From Pseudomonadota bacterium (GTDB lineage Bacteria > Myxococcota_A > Bradymonadia > UBA4248), in contig JAFOHE010000022.1 of NCBI GenBank assembly GCA_017421975.1, positions 1-46,311 of the forward strand: a stretch of DNA of 46,311 nt, written 5' to 3'. Both the position numbers and the translations under genes were made by a program. Under the pieces are notes generated by a model. It searched no databases and had not been told where the DNA came from. It worked only from the letters and a program-made list of their open reading frames with translations. This document shows positions 16,030 to 25,379 of the stretch, in pieces (positions within the stretch are counted from its first letter, which is position 1; every line of letters begins with the position of its first letter).

Positions 16030-18060
16030 TTACTTGATGAGAAGTTTTTCGAGTTGATCGACCGTTTCTTCAAATTCCTTGAGAGCGTCGGCGATCGGCG
16101 TAGGCGTGGTCAGATCAACGCCGGCTTCGCGCAGAAGCGTGACGCTGTCTTTGGCGCATCCTGATTTTAGCATATTGATGTATTTGTCAGCATTTTCGGG
16201 GGAAGCCTGAATGAGTCGTGCAAAAGCAAGTGCACTTGAAAGGCCAGTCGCATAGCTATAAACATAATATTTATAGTAGAAATGCGGTACATAAGACCAT
16301 TCATAGCCGTCGTTGGCATCAATGGTATAATCGGGGCCGTAGTATTTGCGAATCAAATCTGCATAGAGCTGACTGAGCCATTTTGCATTGATCGCTTCGC
16401 CATTTTCGAGTGCCGTATGTGCGCGATATTCAAATTCGGCGAAGAGTGTCTGACGATAGATGGTTCCACGAATATTTTCGAGTTTCTGTACGAGCAGATT
16501 AATTTTTTCGGCGTCCGTCGTTGCATGCGAGAAGAGGTAATCATTGAGGATAGATTCATTCGTCGTAGAGGCGATTTCGGCGAGGAACATGGTGTAATGC
16601 GCGGAGCCTGGCGGTTGGGTTTCCATGGAATAAATGCTGTGCATGGAGTGCCCGAGTTCATGCGCAAGTGTCGAAACATCATCGAGGTCGTTTTGATAAT
16701 TGGTGAGAATGAAGGGTGAAATGCCATAGACCGAGCATGAGTAAGCACCACTTGTTTTACCTTCGTGTGGGAGAAGGTCGATGGAACCTTTTGCCGGATC
16801 CATTTCGGCTTTGAGGCGCGTGATATAATCATCGCCGAGCGGCGCGAGGGCTGTGGCGATGAGACTGGTCGCTTCTTCGTAAGAATAGGATTTTGTATTT
16901 TTGACATCTGCGAGAGGAATGTACAAATCGTAGAGATGTACAGTATCGACATTCATGACTTTTTTGCGCAGCGCAACGTATTTATGGAGCGGTTCGAGAT
17001 TTTTCGCGACGGTATCGATGAGATTTGTATAGAGTTCAACGGGAAGGTTGTCTTTATCGAGATAGGCTTCGAGGGCAGTGTTGTAATTGCGTGCACGCGC
17101 AAATAGGATATCTTGTTGAAGCTGTCCAATGTAAGTATTCGCGAGGACATCTTCATATTTTGCGAGCGTTGACATAAGGCCGTCTACAGCCGCTTTACGT
17201 ACATTTCTGTCTGGGCTTCGACGATATTTGGGATAATTTGAAAGCGTCAACTGAATGTCATTGCCAGCCTCATCTTTGATGATTGGCAGCGACATGGAAT
17301 CTAGCATGGCATCGAAAGTATTTTCTGCGTTGGAGTGGATTTCGTTAAGATCGATTTCAGCCCAAAGGTTGTCGCCGGCGAGCGAGAGAACGCGTTCAGC
17401 ATCGGGGGACAGGATTCTGTTTGCACGTCTTGCGATATTGTGGATATAGGCTTCGTGGACTTTCAAACCAGGATCTTCGTTGAAGAAAGCATCGAGTTGT
17501 TCGGCGGAGAGTTTGAGCAGCCCGTTTCGAACGGTGGATGCACGGCTCATGAAATCATCGAGGACGCGTTTCGCTTTTTGTTGCATCGTGTTGGATTCAG
17601 GGCTCGGCTCGGTATCGACCGTCATATTGGCATAGAGTGTCAGTTTGTTGACGGCCGTATGAAGGTCAAAGTAGAGATCGAGACATTGTTTGAGCGTCGC
17701 AGCTGATTCAAAAGCAGAACATTCGCTGATTTGCTTAATATCTTCCGTCGTTTTGACGAGTGCTGCATTAAAAGCATCGTTCGATTCGAAGAGACGCGAT
17801 TTGTTCCATTTAAATTTTTCGTCAATTTCGCTACGTTTTTTGACGCCATTTCCGGCGGGAGCAGCGGCAGTAGGTTGTTCCTGATTTGCAGTGTTCACGG
17901 TATTTGTGGGGGATGCTTCGGGGGCAGGTTGTGGGGTGGCAGCAGCTTCAGGTTGCGGGCATGAAGGACAGGCCTGCGTGGGGCAGTTTTGCTGGCAGGA
18001 GGCAAGCAATAATAGGCTCGTGGCTGCCATGACGGAAGCACATTTCGTAAAGTTTGACAT
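16030..18060 (-). CDS. pepF: oligoendopeptidase F (M3 family) lipoprotein
   Basis: A 676-residue zinc metallopeptidase. The signal peptide ends in lipobox LASC (about residue 22), and a Pro/Ala-rich linker reaches to about residue 70. The remainder is the M3B oligoendopeptidase F fold of about 600 residues: an N-terminal helical domain, then the catalytic HELGHSMHS (HExxH zinc motif) and the downstream conserved YKYYVYSYATGLSSALAFA region. PepF normally works on short peptides in the cytoplasm, so a membrane-anchored exported form is less usual and suggests peptide scavenging outside the inner membrane. It heads a probable pepF-rpiB transcript. Confidence 0.93.
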   Translation of the reverse strand: MSNFTKCASVMAATSLLLLASCQQNCPTQACPSCPQPEAAATPQPAPEASPTNTVNTANQEQPTAAAPAGNGVKKRSEIDEKFKWNKSRLFESNDAFNAALVKTTEDIKQISECSAFESAATLKQCLDLYFDLHTAVNKLTLYANMTVDTEPSPESNTMQQKAKRVLDDFMSRASTVRNGLLKLSAEQLDAFFNEDPGLKVHEAYIHNIARRANRILSPDAERVLSLAGDNLWAEIDLNEIHSNAENTFDAMLDSMSLPIIKDEAGNDIQLTLSNYPKYRRSPDRNVRKAAVDGLMSTLAKYEDVLANTYIGQLQQDILFARARNYNTALEAYLDKDNLPVELYTNLIDTVAKNLEPLHKYVALRKKVMNVDTVHLYDLYIPLADVKNTKSYSYEEATSLIATALAPLGDDYITRLKAEMDPAKGSIDLLPHEGKTSGAYSCSVYGISPFILTNYQNDLDDVSTLAHELGHSMHSIYSMETQPPGSAHYTMFLAEIASTTNESILNDYLFSHATTDAEKINLLVQKLENIRGTIYRQTLFAEFEYRAHTALENGEAINAKWLSQLYADLIRKYYGPDYTIDANDGYEWSYVPHFYYKYYVYSYATGLSSALAFARLIQASPENADKYINMLKSGCAKDSVTLLREAGVDLTTPTPIADALKEFEETVDQLEKLLIK

Positions 18061-18729
18061 AAGAACTCCTTATAACTGTTAAAAACGCGTTTGTTTTTGC
18101 AAACAAACTTGATTTTCCTTTTAAGGCAAAAGAGCCATTTTGTATGTTTTTTATGCACATGGAAAAACAGGCATTTTTCTTAACCACGTAGCGTGCGTGT
18201 CAACGGGGGGCGTTGCGGGGGAATCCCCCGCAGAGGGGGTAGCGGCGTATGGCGCAGTTGGGTGCGTTGCTATCGGTAAAACCGATACGCAACGCGGCGC
18301 GGCTTCTCGCTATGCTCAATACGCCGCGCCATAGCCGCGTAGGGGGCGGCTGCCCCCAAAAATAGGCACCATGTTGTGTGTTAAGGCCCGTAAATCAATG
18401 CCATTGATTTGGATAAATATAACTACATGTAGGTCTAAAAATGATCCCCCATAAGTGTTATGCCAGGCAATTGCGTGTTGTTACGAAAAAAAGTTAATGT
18501 TCAGTATAATTAATTTTATATGAACATGTGTCTTTTTGAACCCACTGTCTGCCGAAGCTTCTATTTTTCTTGAACTTGTGGTGGAAGTGATCGAAAAATG
18601 ACGACGCGTAAGATGAAAATATGATAAATGATAGAATTGCGTCGAGTGACGCATATTTTTTGAAAGAAAGCCTGTTGTGGCCGGTGAGCTTTTGCTGGTC
18701 GGAATATGCTATGTATATACGGAGGAAAA
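18061..18729. other. long intergenic region between divergent genes
   Basis: About 670 bases between the divergent pepF and CpoB-like genes, with one palindromic element (listed separately). The 370 bases to the right of the element are AT-rich and include TATAAT at 18505-18510, without a convincing -35 box. No ORF there has both a ribosome binding site and a recognisable sequence. It is long enough to hold a small RNA, but none can be identified. Confidence 0.45.
18205..18357 (+). repeat. palindromic intergenic element, copy 2 (86-bp core)
   Basis: Same architecture and orientation as copy 1: left hairpin GCGGGGG-AA-TCCCCCGC, 86-bp core at 18248-18333 bounded by TATGGCGC/GCGCCATA, and right hairpin GGGGGC-GGCT-GCCCCC. 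The inner tip reads ATCGGT-AAA-ACCGAT (18272-18286), whereas copy 1 has ATCGGC-GGA-GCCGAT, so one C-G pair became T-A with pairing kept. It is the only copy not placed just after a stop codon. Confidence 0.85.
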
Positions 18730-19515
18730 ATGAGATTTCGTATCACCTGTCTTGTGCTCGCAGTCCTTTTTGCATTTCCGTCGATGGGATTTGTTTGTGC
18801 GACGCGCGTCGAAAAGATGGAAGCGGACATAGAGGCTCTCCAGATTCAGTTTAACGATGTTCAGAAGCGGCTGAATAACGATCAGACGCAGCTCACGTCG
18901 ATGATTTTACGCGCGGACAAGAAACTTGAAGAACTGAGTGGTACGCAGGACAAATCCGCAGAATCGGTAGCGCAACAGAACGTTCAGCTTGCGCTTGAGC
19001 TTGAACAGGAACGTGCTGAACTTGCGAGTATGCGTGGACGCCTTGAAGTGCAGCAAAAGACGATAGAATCGCTTCAGGAGAGTTTGCAATCGGTGATGGG
19101 GTCGATCTCATCGACGGGTGGCGGCAATGCAGTGATATTGCCATCCGATCAGGCTGGACTTGAGGCCTATATCATTCAGAAACGTACAGCTGGTGACAAG
19201 GCAGCGCTCAAGACGGCGATTGCCGAGTATGTATCGCGCTATCCGGATGACGCGAAACTTGAGTCATATCTCGCTGAATATGTCGGTATTCTCTATGCGG
19301 ATAAACAGTATGGCGAAGTCATTACGAGTTCGACGATGTATTTGCAGAAGTTCCCCAACGGGGCCAAAAAAGCTGATGTGATTTACCACATGGGCATGGC
19401 AGGCATGGAGACGGGCAATTGTCAGCTTGCGACGATTTCATTTAAGGAGTTGAAGAAGTTGGATGCCAATCGTGCGAAAGACGCGCTTGATCTGGCTCAA
19501 ACAAAGTGTAAGTAA
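18730..19515 (+). CDS. CpoB/YbgF-like periplasmic coiled-coil and TPR protein
   Basis: A 261-residue exported protein from the ATG at 18730, which has GGAGG four bases upstream. A signal peptide (about residues 1-25, ending GFVCATR) is followed by a long coiled coil (about 27-125, rich in Glu, Gln and Leu heptads), a Ser/Gly linker, and a helical C-terminal domain with tetratricopeptide-like repeats (GILYADKQYGEVITSSTMYLQKFPNGAKKADVIYHMG in segments). This is the layout of CpoB/YbgF, which links peptidoglycan synthesis and the Tol-Pal system at division. No tol or pal genes are adjacent, so the assignment rests on architecture. Confidence 0.75.
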   Translation: MRFRITCLVLAVLFAFPSMGFVCATRVEKMEADIEALQIQFNDVQKRLNNDQTQLTSMILRADKKLEELSGTQDKSAESVAQQNVQLALELEQERAELASMRGRLEVQQKTIESLQESLQSVMGSISSTGGGNAVILPSDQAGLEAYIIQKRTAGDKAALKTAIAEYVSRYPDDAKLESYLAEYVGILYADKQYGEVITSSTMYLQKFPNGAKKADVIYHMGMAGMETGNCQLATISFKELKKLDANRAKDALDLAQTKCK

Positions 19516-19521
19516 ACAGCT

Positions 19522-20076
19522 ATGCGTCAAAACGACAGTTCAGAGCTTCAACATGTGTCCACGTCTGAGGAAATCGAGATTCGTCCGATGACGATTGATG
19601 ATCTTGCGCCTGTCTTTCATCTTGGCGAGAGACTTTTTACGCCGGATCGATGGCCAGCGCTTTATCGCACGTGGGATGAGTATGAAGTCGTGGCTTTTTT
19701 TGAGGGGGACAGTGACACATGTTTCGTCGCCGAACACGAGGGAAAAGTCGTCGGTTTTGCTCTAGGAAACGTGATTGAAAAACGCCGCAGTGCTTGGAAA
19801 TACGGTTATATCGTGTGGTTGGGCGTGGATCCGGAAATGGGGCGTCATGGCATTGGTTCCATGCTTTTTGACGCTATGCGCGATGAATTTATCGAACTCG
19901 GCGTGCGCATGATTCTCGTCGATACGGATGCCAACAATACGCATGCGATTCAGTTCTTTAAGAAAACGGGATTTGACCACGAGAACAAGCATGTTTATTT
20001 GTCGATGAACCTCACGCATTGTGCGGCATACCAGAATTATCGCAAAAGACTCAGGGAAGATGAAGAGGAGTCTTGA
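19522..20076 (+). CDS. GNAT family N-acetyltransferase
   Basis: A 184-residue acetyltransferase that starts six bases after the CpoB-like gene, so probably in its operon. The GNAT core covers about residues 18-165: IEIRPMTIDDLAPVFHLGERLF at the start, CFVAEHEGKVVGFALG, then motif A as VWLGVDPEMGRHGIGSMLFD with the acetyl-CoA pyrophosphate loop RHGIGS, and FFKKTGF (motif B). It resembles RimI-like enzymes, but the acceptor (protein N-terminus, amine or antibiotic) cannot be told. The Asp/Glu-rich C-terminal tail is not conserved in the family. Confidence 0.88.
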   Translation: MRQNDSSELQHVSTSEEIEIRPMTIDDLAPVFHLGERLFTPDRWPALYRTWDEYEVVAFFEGDSDTCFVAEHEGKVVGFALGNVIEKRRSAWKYGYIVWLGVDPEMGRHGIGSMLFDAMRDEFIELGVRMILVDTDANNTHAIQFFKKTGFDHENKHVYLSMNLTHCAAYQNYRKRLREDEEES

Positions 20077-20092
20077 GCGGTGGATGCGAGAA

Positions 20093-20139
20093 AGCGCCTA
20101 AGCAGCACCAACGTCATTCTTTGTGCTACTTCAGGCGCT
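20093..20139. other. long interrupted hairpin between convergent genes
   Basis: AGCGCCT pairs with AGGCGCT, and inside it AGCAC pairs with GTGCT around a 14-base loop. It lies between the convergent acetyltransferase and outer-membrane-like genes. No T-run is present, so it may be a weak bidirectional transcript end. Confidence 0.45.
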
Positions 20140-20166
20140 GGAGCATCGGCTTTGAGCCCTGGCTGT

Positions 20167-20850
20167 TTAGAAGCGAATCATCGCCTGGATACCGGGATTA
20201 ATGACGTGGTAATGGCGCGTGATATCGAGTGAGAGATAATCGTTTTCGTATGAAATCTTTTTGTAAGCGTAGTTGTAATCGCAATAGATGCCCATGCCGA
20301 AGGCAGGCGAGAAATAGTAGGTCAACGCGAGCGAGGCTTTGATGGCGAACGCGACAGAAGGATCGCCGTTTTTATCGGTGATGATGCTTGTTTGGAAGCC
20401 ATCAGGGTCAAATCCATAATCGGAATCACTTGTTTTTTCACCGTGCCCGTACAGGAGGCCAATGCCTGCGCCGAGATCAATCTGAAATCGAGGGGACAAA
20501 GGCAGGATGGCGCGACCAATGATGAAAGTGCCACCGAGGAAATAGGCGGTATTTTCATCTTCGTCTTCGCGACTAAAGACACCGCCGAGATCCTGATCAA
20601 TGTAGATGCCGCCGTAAGCCCAGCGGTAGCCTAGTGAGAGTTTACCCATTGGGCCGTCATAGTTTGAGAACTCGCCATCAGTGGATCCGCTGAATCCAAA
20701 TGCATTGGCGTCACTATCTGCTTTTAAACGTAAAAGATTGGCTGCGAGTCCAATACGAATATCAAAACCGCCTTCGTTGGCATTGGCATAAGCAGTGGCA
20801 CTGAATAACAGGGCGAATAACAGGGATAAACAGAAGACTTTTTGTTTCAT
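20167..20850 (-). CDS. probable outer-membrane beta-barrel protein
   Basis: A 227-residue exported protein. The ATG at 20850 is preferred because it begins a clean signal peptide (MKQKVFCLSLLFALLFSATA, cleavage after ANA); a longer in-frame start upstream would bury it. The mature part alternates polar and hydrophobic residues with many aromatics ([58 protein letters not shown]) and ends HVINPGIQAMIRF, a strand with terminal Phe as recognised by the BAM machinery. No family name can be given. It is monocistronic and convergent with the acetyltransferase gene. Confidence 0.75.
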   Translation of the reverse strand: MKQKVFCLSLLFALLFSATAYANANEGGFDIRIGLAANLLRLKADSDANAFGFSGSTDGEFSNYDGPMGKLSLGYRWAYGGIYIDQDLGGVFSREDEDENTAYFLGGTFIIGRAILPLSPRFQIDLGAGIGLLYGHGEKTSDSDYGFDPDGFQTSIITDKNGDPSVAFAIKASLALTYYFSPAFGMGIYCDYNYAYKKISYENDYLSLDITRHYHVINPGIQAMIRF

Positions 20851-21016
20851 TTTAGATTCCGAAAATGCAATAACTTGTAAAGTGTTGTTATGAAATGTCA
20901 AACAATGCTATAAGATAGCACTGGTGACGATAAATCTTCCATCATTTTAGCGTTTGAATCATACATTTACAATAGTGGTGTATCAATTATGGATATATGT
21001 CAAGGGAGTATAGCAT

Positions 21017-21535
21017 TTAAGTGCAGAGAAACGACAACGGGGCATTGTCAATGAGTAGCCGCGCCCAAGTGTTGAGGAGGCGGTCAAAAGACCAGGTGGC
21101 ATTGGCCGGACTTGAGGATGGCAGGACAATGGCAGGGCGTTTCGTCTTGGCTTCGGCGTACTTTTTATAGAAGCGTTCGGCTGTCTTTCCGTTGACGGCG
21201 ATACATTGAATGGGGGCGTGGTCGAGAATGATGGATAAGTCATTGGGTACTACATTTTGGATGGAGCTGTCTGAGGAACCCACGATGTCACAGGAAGCAA
21301 TCACGTCCCATAGCGCGAAGTGATGCTTTAGGATGAGATCTTTTTTTTGCGCAATGGTTTGGGGGCGTGGACTTTGAGTGAGCGCAGCGATGAGCGGCCA
21401 AAAACGATTTTGCGGATGTCCATAAAAGAAGGCTGTTTCGCGCGATTTGACGGATGGAAAACTGCCCAAGATGAGGATTTCGGATTGAGCGTTAAAGAGC
21501 GGTGGAATGGGATGAACGACGTGTTCTAATGGCAT
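21017..21535 (-). CDS. hypoxanthine-DNA glycosylase (UDG family 6-like)
   Basis: A 172-residue uracil-DNA-glycosylase-superfamily protein. The order of motifs matches the family 6 hypoxanthine/deoxyinosine DNA glycosylases: ILGSFPSVKSRETAFFYGHP (motif 1), then NRFWPLIAAL, a central strand CIAVNGKTAERFY, and LPSSSPANATW (motif 2). Such enzymes excise hypoxanthine left by adenine deamination. The length is normal. It lies just downstream of an FHA gene on the same strand, but a strong terminator sits 17 bases before its start, so how it is transcribed is unclear. Confidence 0.85.
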   Translation of the reverse strand: MPLEHVVHPIPPLFNAQSEILILGSFPSVKSRETAFFYGHPQNRFWPLIAALTQSPRPQTIAQKKDLILKHHFALWDVIASCDIVGSSDSSIQNVVPNDLSIILDHAPIQCIAVNGKTAERFYKKYAEAKTKRPAIVLPSSSPANATWSFDRLLNTWARLLIDNAPLSFLCT

Positions 21536-21544
21536 AATGAAGAT

Positions 21545-21571
21545 AAAAAAAGGCGATGGTAAGCCATCGCC
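21545..21571 (-). terminator. intrinsic terminator of the FHA gene
   Basis: On the minus strand GGCGATGG, loop CTTA and CCATCGCC are followed by seven T's, about 20 bases past the FHA gene stop. It is a strong terminator, placed only about 17 bases before the glycosylase start. Confidence 0.88.
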
Positions 21572-21591
21572 TGCAAAAATGGGGGGAAGTT

Positions 21592-22500
21592 TTATTTGAA
21601 GGTAAATGTAAAATAGAACTCACAGACGTTGAACTGATCGCCTTCTTCAATTTTTTTGGTATCGATCTGTTTGCCGTGATATTCGATGCCGTTTGTGGAG
21701 CCCAGATCTTTGATGTAGTAGGCACCACCTTTGTAAATGATGGCACAATGTTTACGGGAGATGTTGCCGTCGCGGATGACGAGGTCGGCGACTTGTGATG
21801 AACGTCCGATGATGTATTTGTCTTTGTTAACGAAGTATCGTTGATTGGCAAAGACGATGTAAAGCGGTGGCATTCCGGTATCGACGTTGGGTTGAGCTGG
21901 AACACGGGGAGATTGGTAGCTCACGGGATTGGATGCTCGCACCGGTGGTGCTGCCGGTGTACTGAGGCTGGCAAGCTGAAGCTTTTGCCCGGATGGCGGT
22001 GCATTGACTTCATCAAAAATGGAAGGCGGACGCCGATAGCTATTCTGTGCCGGTGGTTGGAGACGTTGGGCAGAGGGGGCAGGCGGCGGCGGGAGCGGCG
22101 CATGACCAGAAACATTCTGAAGCGGATTGTGGGCGAAAGCGCTCGGAAGTGTTGGCGGTGGTGGAACTGGCGGTACAGCGGGCGGCTGACTGGCGGCTTC
22201 CGAAAAATTCTGTTCCGCATTGTAGTTCGATGCGACTGCCGGTTCGGTCGTCATCGGATTGCCCGCTGGCGGCACGGAGTCGAATGTATCATGTGGCACA
22301 TAAGGTTTGGATGAATTCTGCGGACTGACTGGCAAAAATGTGCCCGTCTGACTCGCGGCTGCCTGCTGTTGATAGTAGATTGTCATGGCTTCACAGATGA
22401 GGCCGTCCAAACTAATGTTAAGCCGTTTGGCGAGTTCATTGAATGCCTGCCAGAGGGGTTCGTTACATTCAAAAAACTGTCTTTGGGTTACGCTATCCAT
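21592..22500 (-). CDS. FHA-domain protein with helical N-terminus and Pro-rich linker
   Basis: A 302-residue soluble protein. Residues 1-45 form a small helical domain (FECNEPLWQAFNELAKRLNISLDGLICEAM) resembling ribbon-helix-helix or oligomerisation segments. Residues 50-205 are a Pro/Ala/Ser-rich linker. Residues about 208-302 are a forkhead-associated domain with the phosphothreonine-site residues IIGRSSQVADLVI, ISRKHCAII and LGSTNGI. FHA domains bind phosphothreonine peptides. It follows the cyclase gene by 78 bases on the same strand, so the two may share a transcript. No Ser/Thr kinase lies in the window. Confidence 0.88.
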   Translation of the reverse strand: MDSVTQRQFFECNEPLWQAFNELAKRLNISLDGLICEAMTIYYQQQAAASQTGTFLPVSPQNSSKPYVPHDTFDSVPPAGNPMTTEPAVASNYNAEQNFSEAASQPPAVPPVPPPPTLPSAFAHNPLQNVSGHAPLPPPPAPSAQRLQPPAQNSYRRPPSIFDEVNAPPSGQKLQLASLSTPAAPPVRASNPVSYQSPRVPAQPNVDTGMPPLYIVFANQRYFVNKDKYIIGRSSQVADLVIRDGNISRKHCAIIYKGGAYYIKDLGSTNGIEYHGKQIDTKKIEEGDQFNVCEFYFTFTFK

Positions 22501-22578
22501 ATTTGTCTCCAGGCTTGTACTCGGAAAAATAAACTATGATTCCTGTACCATCGAGAAAAGATTAAGTTGAGTTTACGC

Positions 22579-24291
22579 CTAGCGTTTGTCTTTGGCAAGA
22601 GGTTGGCATGACGGCAGGACAGAAGACAGATACTGTTCATAAGCATCTTCTCCCGAAGTTGTCGATTTGGATGCCACTCTGAAAATATCAATGGGGGCGG
22701 TCTTACCTTTGACCATCATGGGGGGCAGGGGCGTACAGACAGCATCTTGCTTAACGCTTTCCCAAGTCGCGCGATTGATGAGAATCTCGCCCGGTTGTGC
22801 GGAAGAACAGAGCCGTGCGCCCAAATTGACCGTGTCTCCCAAAACGGTATAGCTCATGGCCTGCGTGGAGCCCATATAACCCGCGATCATAATGCCGGAT
22901 GCGATACCGATGCCGATAGCAATGCGGGGCTTGCCTTGGCGCTCTCTTTCATCATTGAGTTTGTCAATGGCAGACATCATGTCTACGGCACATTGTACGG
23001 CATGGAGTGCATGGTTCTCGACGGGAACGCCGGCGCCCCAGACCGCCATGACTTCATCACCGACGAATTTGTCGAGTGAACCTTCGTGTCTGAAAATACA
23101 TTCGACCATACGTTCACAGTAATCGTTGATAAGTGCGACGATTTCTTCCGGTGGGTTTTCCTCGGACATGCGTGTAAAACCTCGGATATCAGCAAAGAGT
23201 ACGGTTGCATTGTGCCTCGAGCCGCTCTTTTCGAGCTTGATCTTCCCATTGAGGACGTCATTAATGAGATGGGGGGAGATGATCCGCCTTAAATTGTCCT
23301 GGACGATGGCCTGGCGTTTCATGGCGCTGATGAGGCGGTTACGCTGGATGTTGAGTGATGCCTGGCGGGCAAAACCCGTGAGAATCTGAAGGTCTTTTTC
23401 TTTGAAGACGCCTGTGGCAATCTGCGTGTCAAGATTGATGAGGCCGGTAATCTCACCTTCGTAGATCAGCGGCACACACATCGTCGAGCGGATATTGTCG
23501 CATACGATGGAGTGGGAGCTTGAAAAACGGTTGTCCTGGAGCGCATCACTCGAAAGAACGGCATTTTTTTCGTGTATGACTTCTTCGAGAAGCGTTTCAG
23601 ATATCTTGTAGTTCACGAGTGGGCGCATATCCTTGGTCATGGCGATCTTGACCGCCATCGTGTCCGTCTCCTCGTCGTGTAGCAATATGGCACCACGGTC
23701 TGCGTTGAAAATGCAGAAAGCTTTTTCTAGAATGAGGCGAAGAAGCGTGTTGAGGTCAAAGACGCCGACGGCTTCGGCTGACAGTTCCGCTGCGACGCGC
23801 AACTTCTCGTAATCACGGCGAAGAACTTCGATGGATGAGATTTCACTTTCGGGCAGAAAATGCGCATCCTCCATGCGTTGACGAATTGAATGGGGATCTC
23901 GGTTGTTGACGAGGAGAGCTGCGGCATGGAAACCAGAATTTCGGCTGTCCTGAGCGATATTCTGGGACAACTTCATCGCCGAACTTGAAGCTGTGCCTGC
24001 TTCCTGCTCCACATAGCGTAGTATGTGGGAGCCAAGCTCAATTTCGTCGCCATCGCTGAGGCGGACGGGAGTGGTGATCTGTTTGCCGTTGACAAGCGTG
24101 CCGTTGCGCGAGTTCAGATCATAGAGCATATAGCTCCCATCCGCTTCGAGACGGATTTCGGCGTGTTCCTTGCTGACCATGCGGTCAAGCAATTGCAGGT
24201 CCTGAGTGGGAAGCCTGCCGATACTCGTGCGATGCCTGAGCGTGTATTCGCACCATTTGCCGGTCGTTGAATAATAGAGAAGTATGGCCAT
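22579..24291 (-). CDS. FHA-GAF-adenylate cyclase (class III)
   Basis: A 570-residue soluble signalling enzyme. The FHA domain (residues 1-95) shows SIGRLPTQDLQLL, VSKEHAEI and NSRNGTLVNG. A coiled linker leads to a GAF domain (about 175-320) that could bind a small ligand. The class III cyclase catalytic domain (about 360-545) has both metal Asp residues (D368 in LFADIRGF, D412 in DKFVGDE), the ATP-specifying pair K408 and D486 (VLGDTVN), and transition-state residues N489 and R493. It should therefore make cAMP from ATP. It lies in a run of FHA genes and diverges from the zinc ribbon-FHA gene, sharing a 194-base promoter region. Confidence 0.94.
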   Translation of the reverse strand: MAILLYYSTTGKWCEYTLRHRTSIGRLPTQDLQLLDRMVSKEHAEIRLEADGSYMLYDLNSRNGTLVNGKQITTPVRLSDGDEIELGSHILRYVEQEAGTASSSAMKLSQNIAQDSRNSGFHAAALLVNNRDPHSIRQRMEDAHFLPESEISSIEVLRRDYEKLRVAAELSAEAVGVFDLNTLLRLILEKAFCIFNADRGAILLHDEETDTMAVKIAMTKDMRPLVNYKISETLLEEVIHEKNAVLSSDALQDNRFSSSHSIVCDNIRSTMCVPLIYEGEITGLINLDTQIATGVFKEKDLQILTGFARQASLNIQRNRLISAMKRQAIVQDNLRRIISPHLINDVLNGKIKLEKSGSRHNATVLFADIRGFTRMSEENPPEEIVALINDYCERMVECIFRHEGSLDKFVGDEVMAVWGAGVPVENHALHAVQCAVDMMSAIDKLNDERERQGKPRIAIGIGIASGIMIAGYMGSTQAMSYTVLGDTVNLGARLCSSAQPGEILINRATWESVKQDAVCTPLPPMMVKGKTAPIDIFRVASKSTTSGEDAYEQYLSSVLPSCQPLAKDKR

Positions 24292-24485
24292 ATCCTGTTG
24301 CCCATCGTTGTGACAAGTGGCTGAGCAGAAAATTTAATCGCGCTACTATAACCTGTTTTGAATGGCGTGACAATAAGGCCAAAGAATCATGCATGGGGGG
24401 CTTTACGCGCATGGTAAGGTTGCGAAGTGATGCGTTATTTTGTTATAAAACTGACTTCATCATTACATAGCCGGAGGTGGTTGGC

Positions 24486-25253
24486 ATGGCCAGGGAATGT
24501 GTTCAGTGCGGAAAAACGATCGTGGATGGGGGAAAGTTTTGCAGCGTGTGCGGGGCACGCGTCTCTGCTGCTGAGGACGGGTTCCAGGCGACCAATGAAG
24601 GAACGCAGGCCTATTCGCCCTTCACCGGAATTGAAGGAAGGGCTCTGCGCGTACTGACCGGAAGCCGCGCCGGGGAATTCGTCAGCGTCTATCCTTCCGT
24701 GACAATCGGAAGAAACAGGGCGAATTTTAATGTGCATGATGATGAAACACTCTCCCCTGTCCACGCACGCGTCTTCTGTATGAACGACATCTGCTATCTC
24801 GATGATCTCGAATCCCATAACGGCGTGCTTATCCGTATTGCCGAAAAAACGATCCTCCATGACCGTGATGTCATTCGTGCCGGACAGACATTTTTTCGCT
24901 TTGAACACCTGATGACGGAAATGTTCTCGGACGACGAGGGCACATCCTTTTACGCAACACCCATGCGTGGTGAGCGTTTCAGGCTCGTCGAATTGCTCGA
25001 TGACGGTTACCGTGGACGCGCCAAAACTGCTTCCGAAATCGGACTGACCGTCGGAAGAAAAGAAGGCAATTTCATGTTCGAACAGGATACGCAAATGAAT
25101 CCGCGGCATTTTACCATCCGTTGGACGCAGCGTGGCGGCGTGCTCACCGATCATGCTTCCATGAATGGAACGTTCGTCAGCTTGCAGGATACGGTCGAAC
25201 TTCATCCGGGGGATCAATTCTTTTTAGGCTGTACGCTATTTGGTGTGCTATAA
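24486..25253 (+). CDS. zinc-ribbon protein with two FHA domains
   Basis: A 255-residue soluble protein starting at the ATG at 24486, eight bases after GGAGG; an in-frame GTG at 24477 overlaps that site and is unlikely. The N-terminus is a zinc ribbon (CVQCGKTIVDGGKFCSVCG, four Cys). FHA domain 1 (about 50-140) has VTIGRNRANFNVHD, LSPVHARV and LESHNGV. FHA domain 2 (about 155-255) has LTVGRKEGNFMF, MNPRHFTI and HASMNGTF. The His in place of Ser-Arg-His spacing in domain 1 and the Asn-Pro in domain 2 suggest weaker phosphothreonine sites. It is divergent from the FHA-GAF-cyclase, supporting a shared pathway. Confidence 0.88.
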   Translation: MARECVQCGKTIVDGGKFCSVCGARVSAAEDGFQATNEGTQAYSPFTGIEGRALRVLTGSRAGEFVSVYPSVTIGRNRANFNVHDDETLSPVHARVFCMNDICYLDDLESHNGVLIRIAEKTILHDRDVIRAGQTFFRFEHLMTEMFSDDEGTSFYATPMRGERFRLVELLDDGYRGRAKTASEIGLTVGRKEGNFMFEQDTQMNPRHFTIRWTQRGGVLTDHASMNGTFVSLQDTVELHPGDQFFLGCTLFGVL

Positions 25254-25379
25254 AGAAAATTCCTGAGCCTGAATCGGGCCGCAGCCAGTAAAACTCATCC
25301 ATGATCCCTGATAATGTACTAAAATGGGGAGAACGGTCAGAAGGTTGCCATCTGTAAACACAATACGGAGGAGATTGGC

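Noticed and set aside
18358-18729. Small gene or small RNA in the gap before the CpoB-like gene
   Set aside because: A TATAAT is present, but there is no -35 box, terminator or conserved structure to support a transcript.
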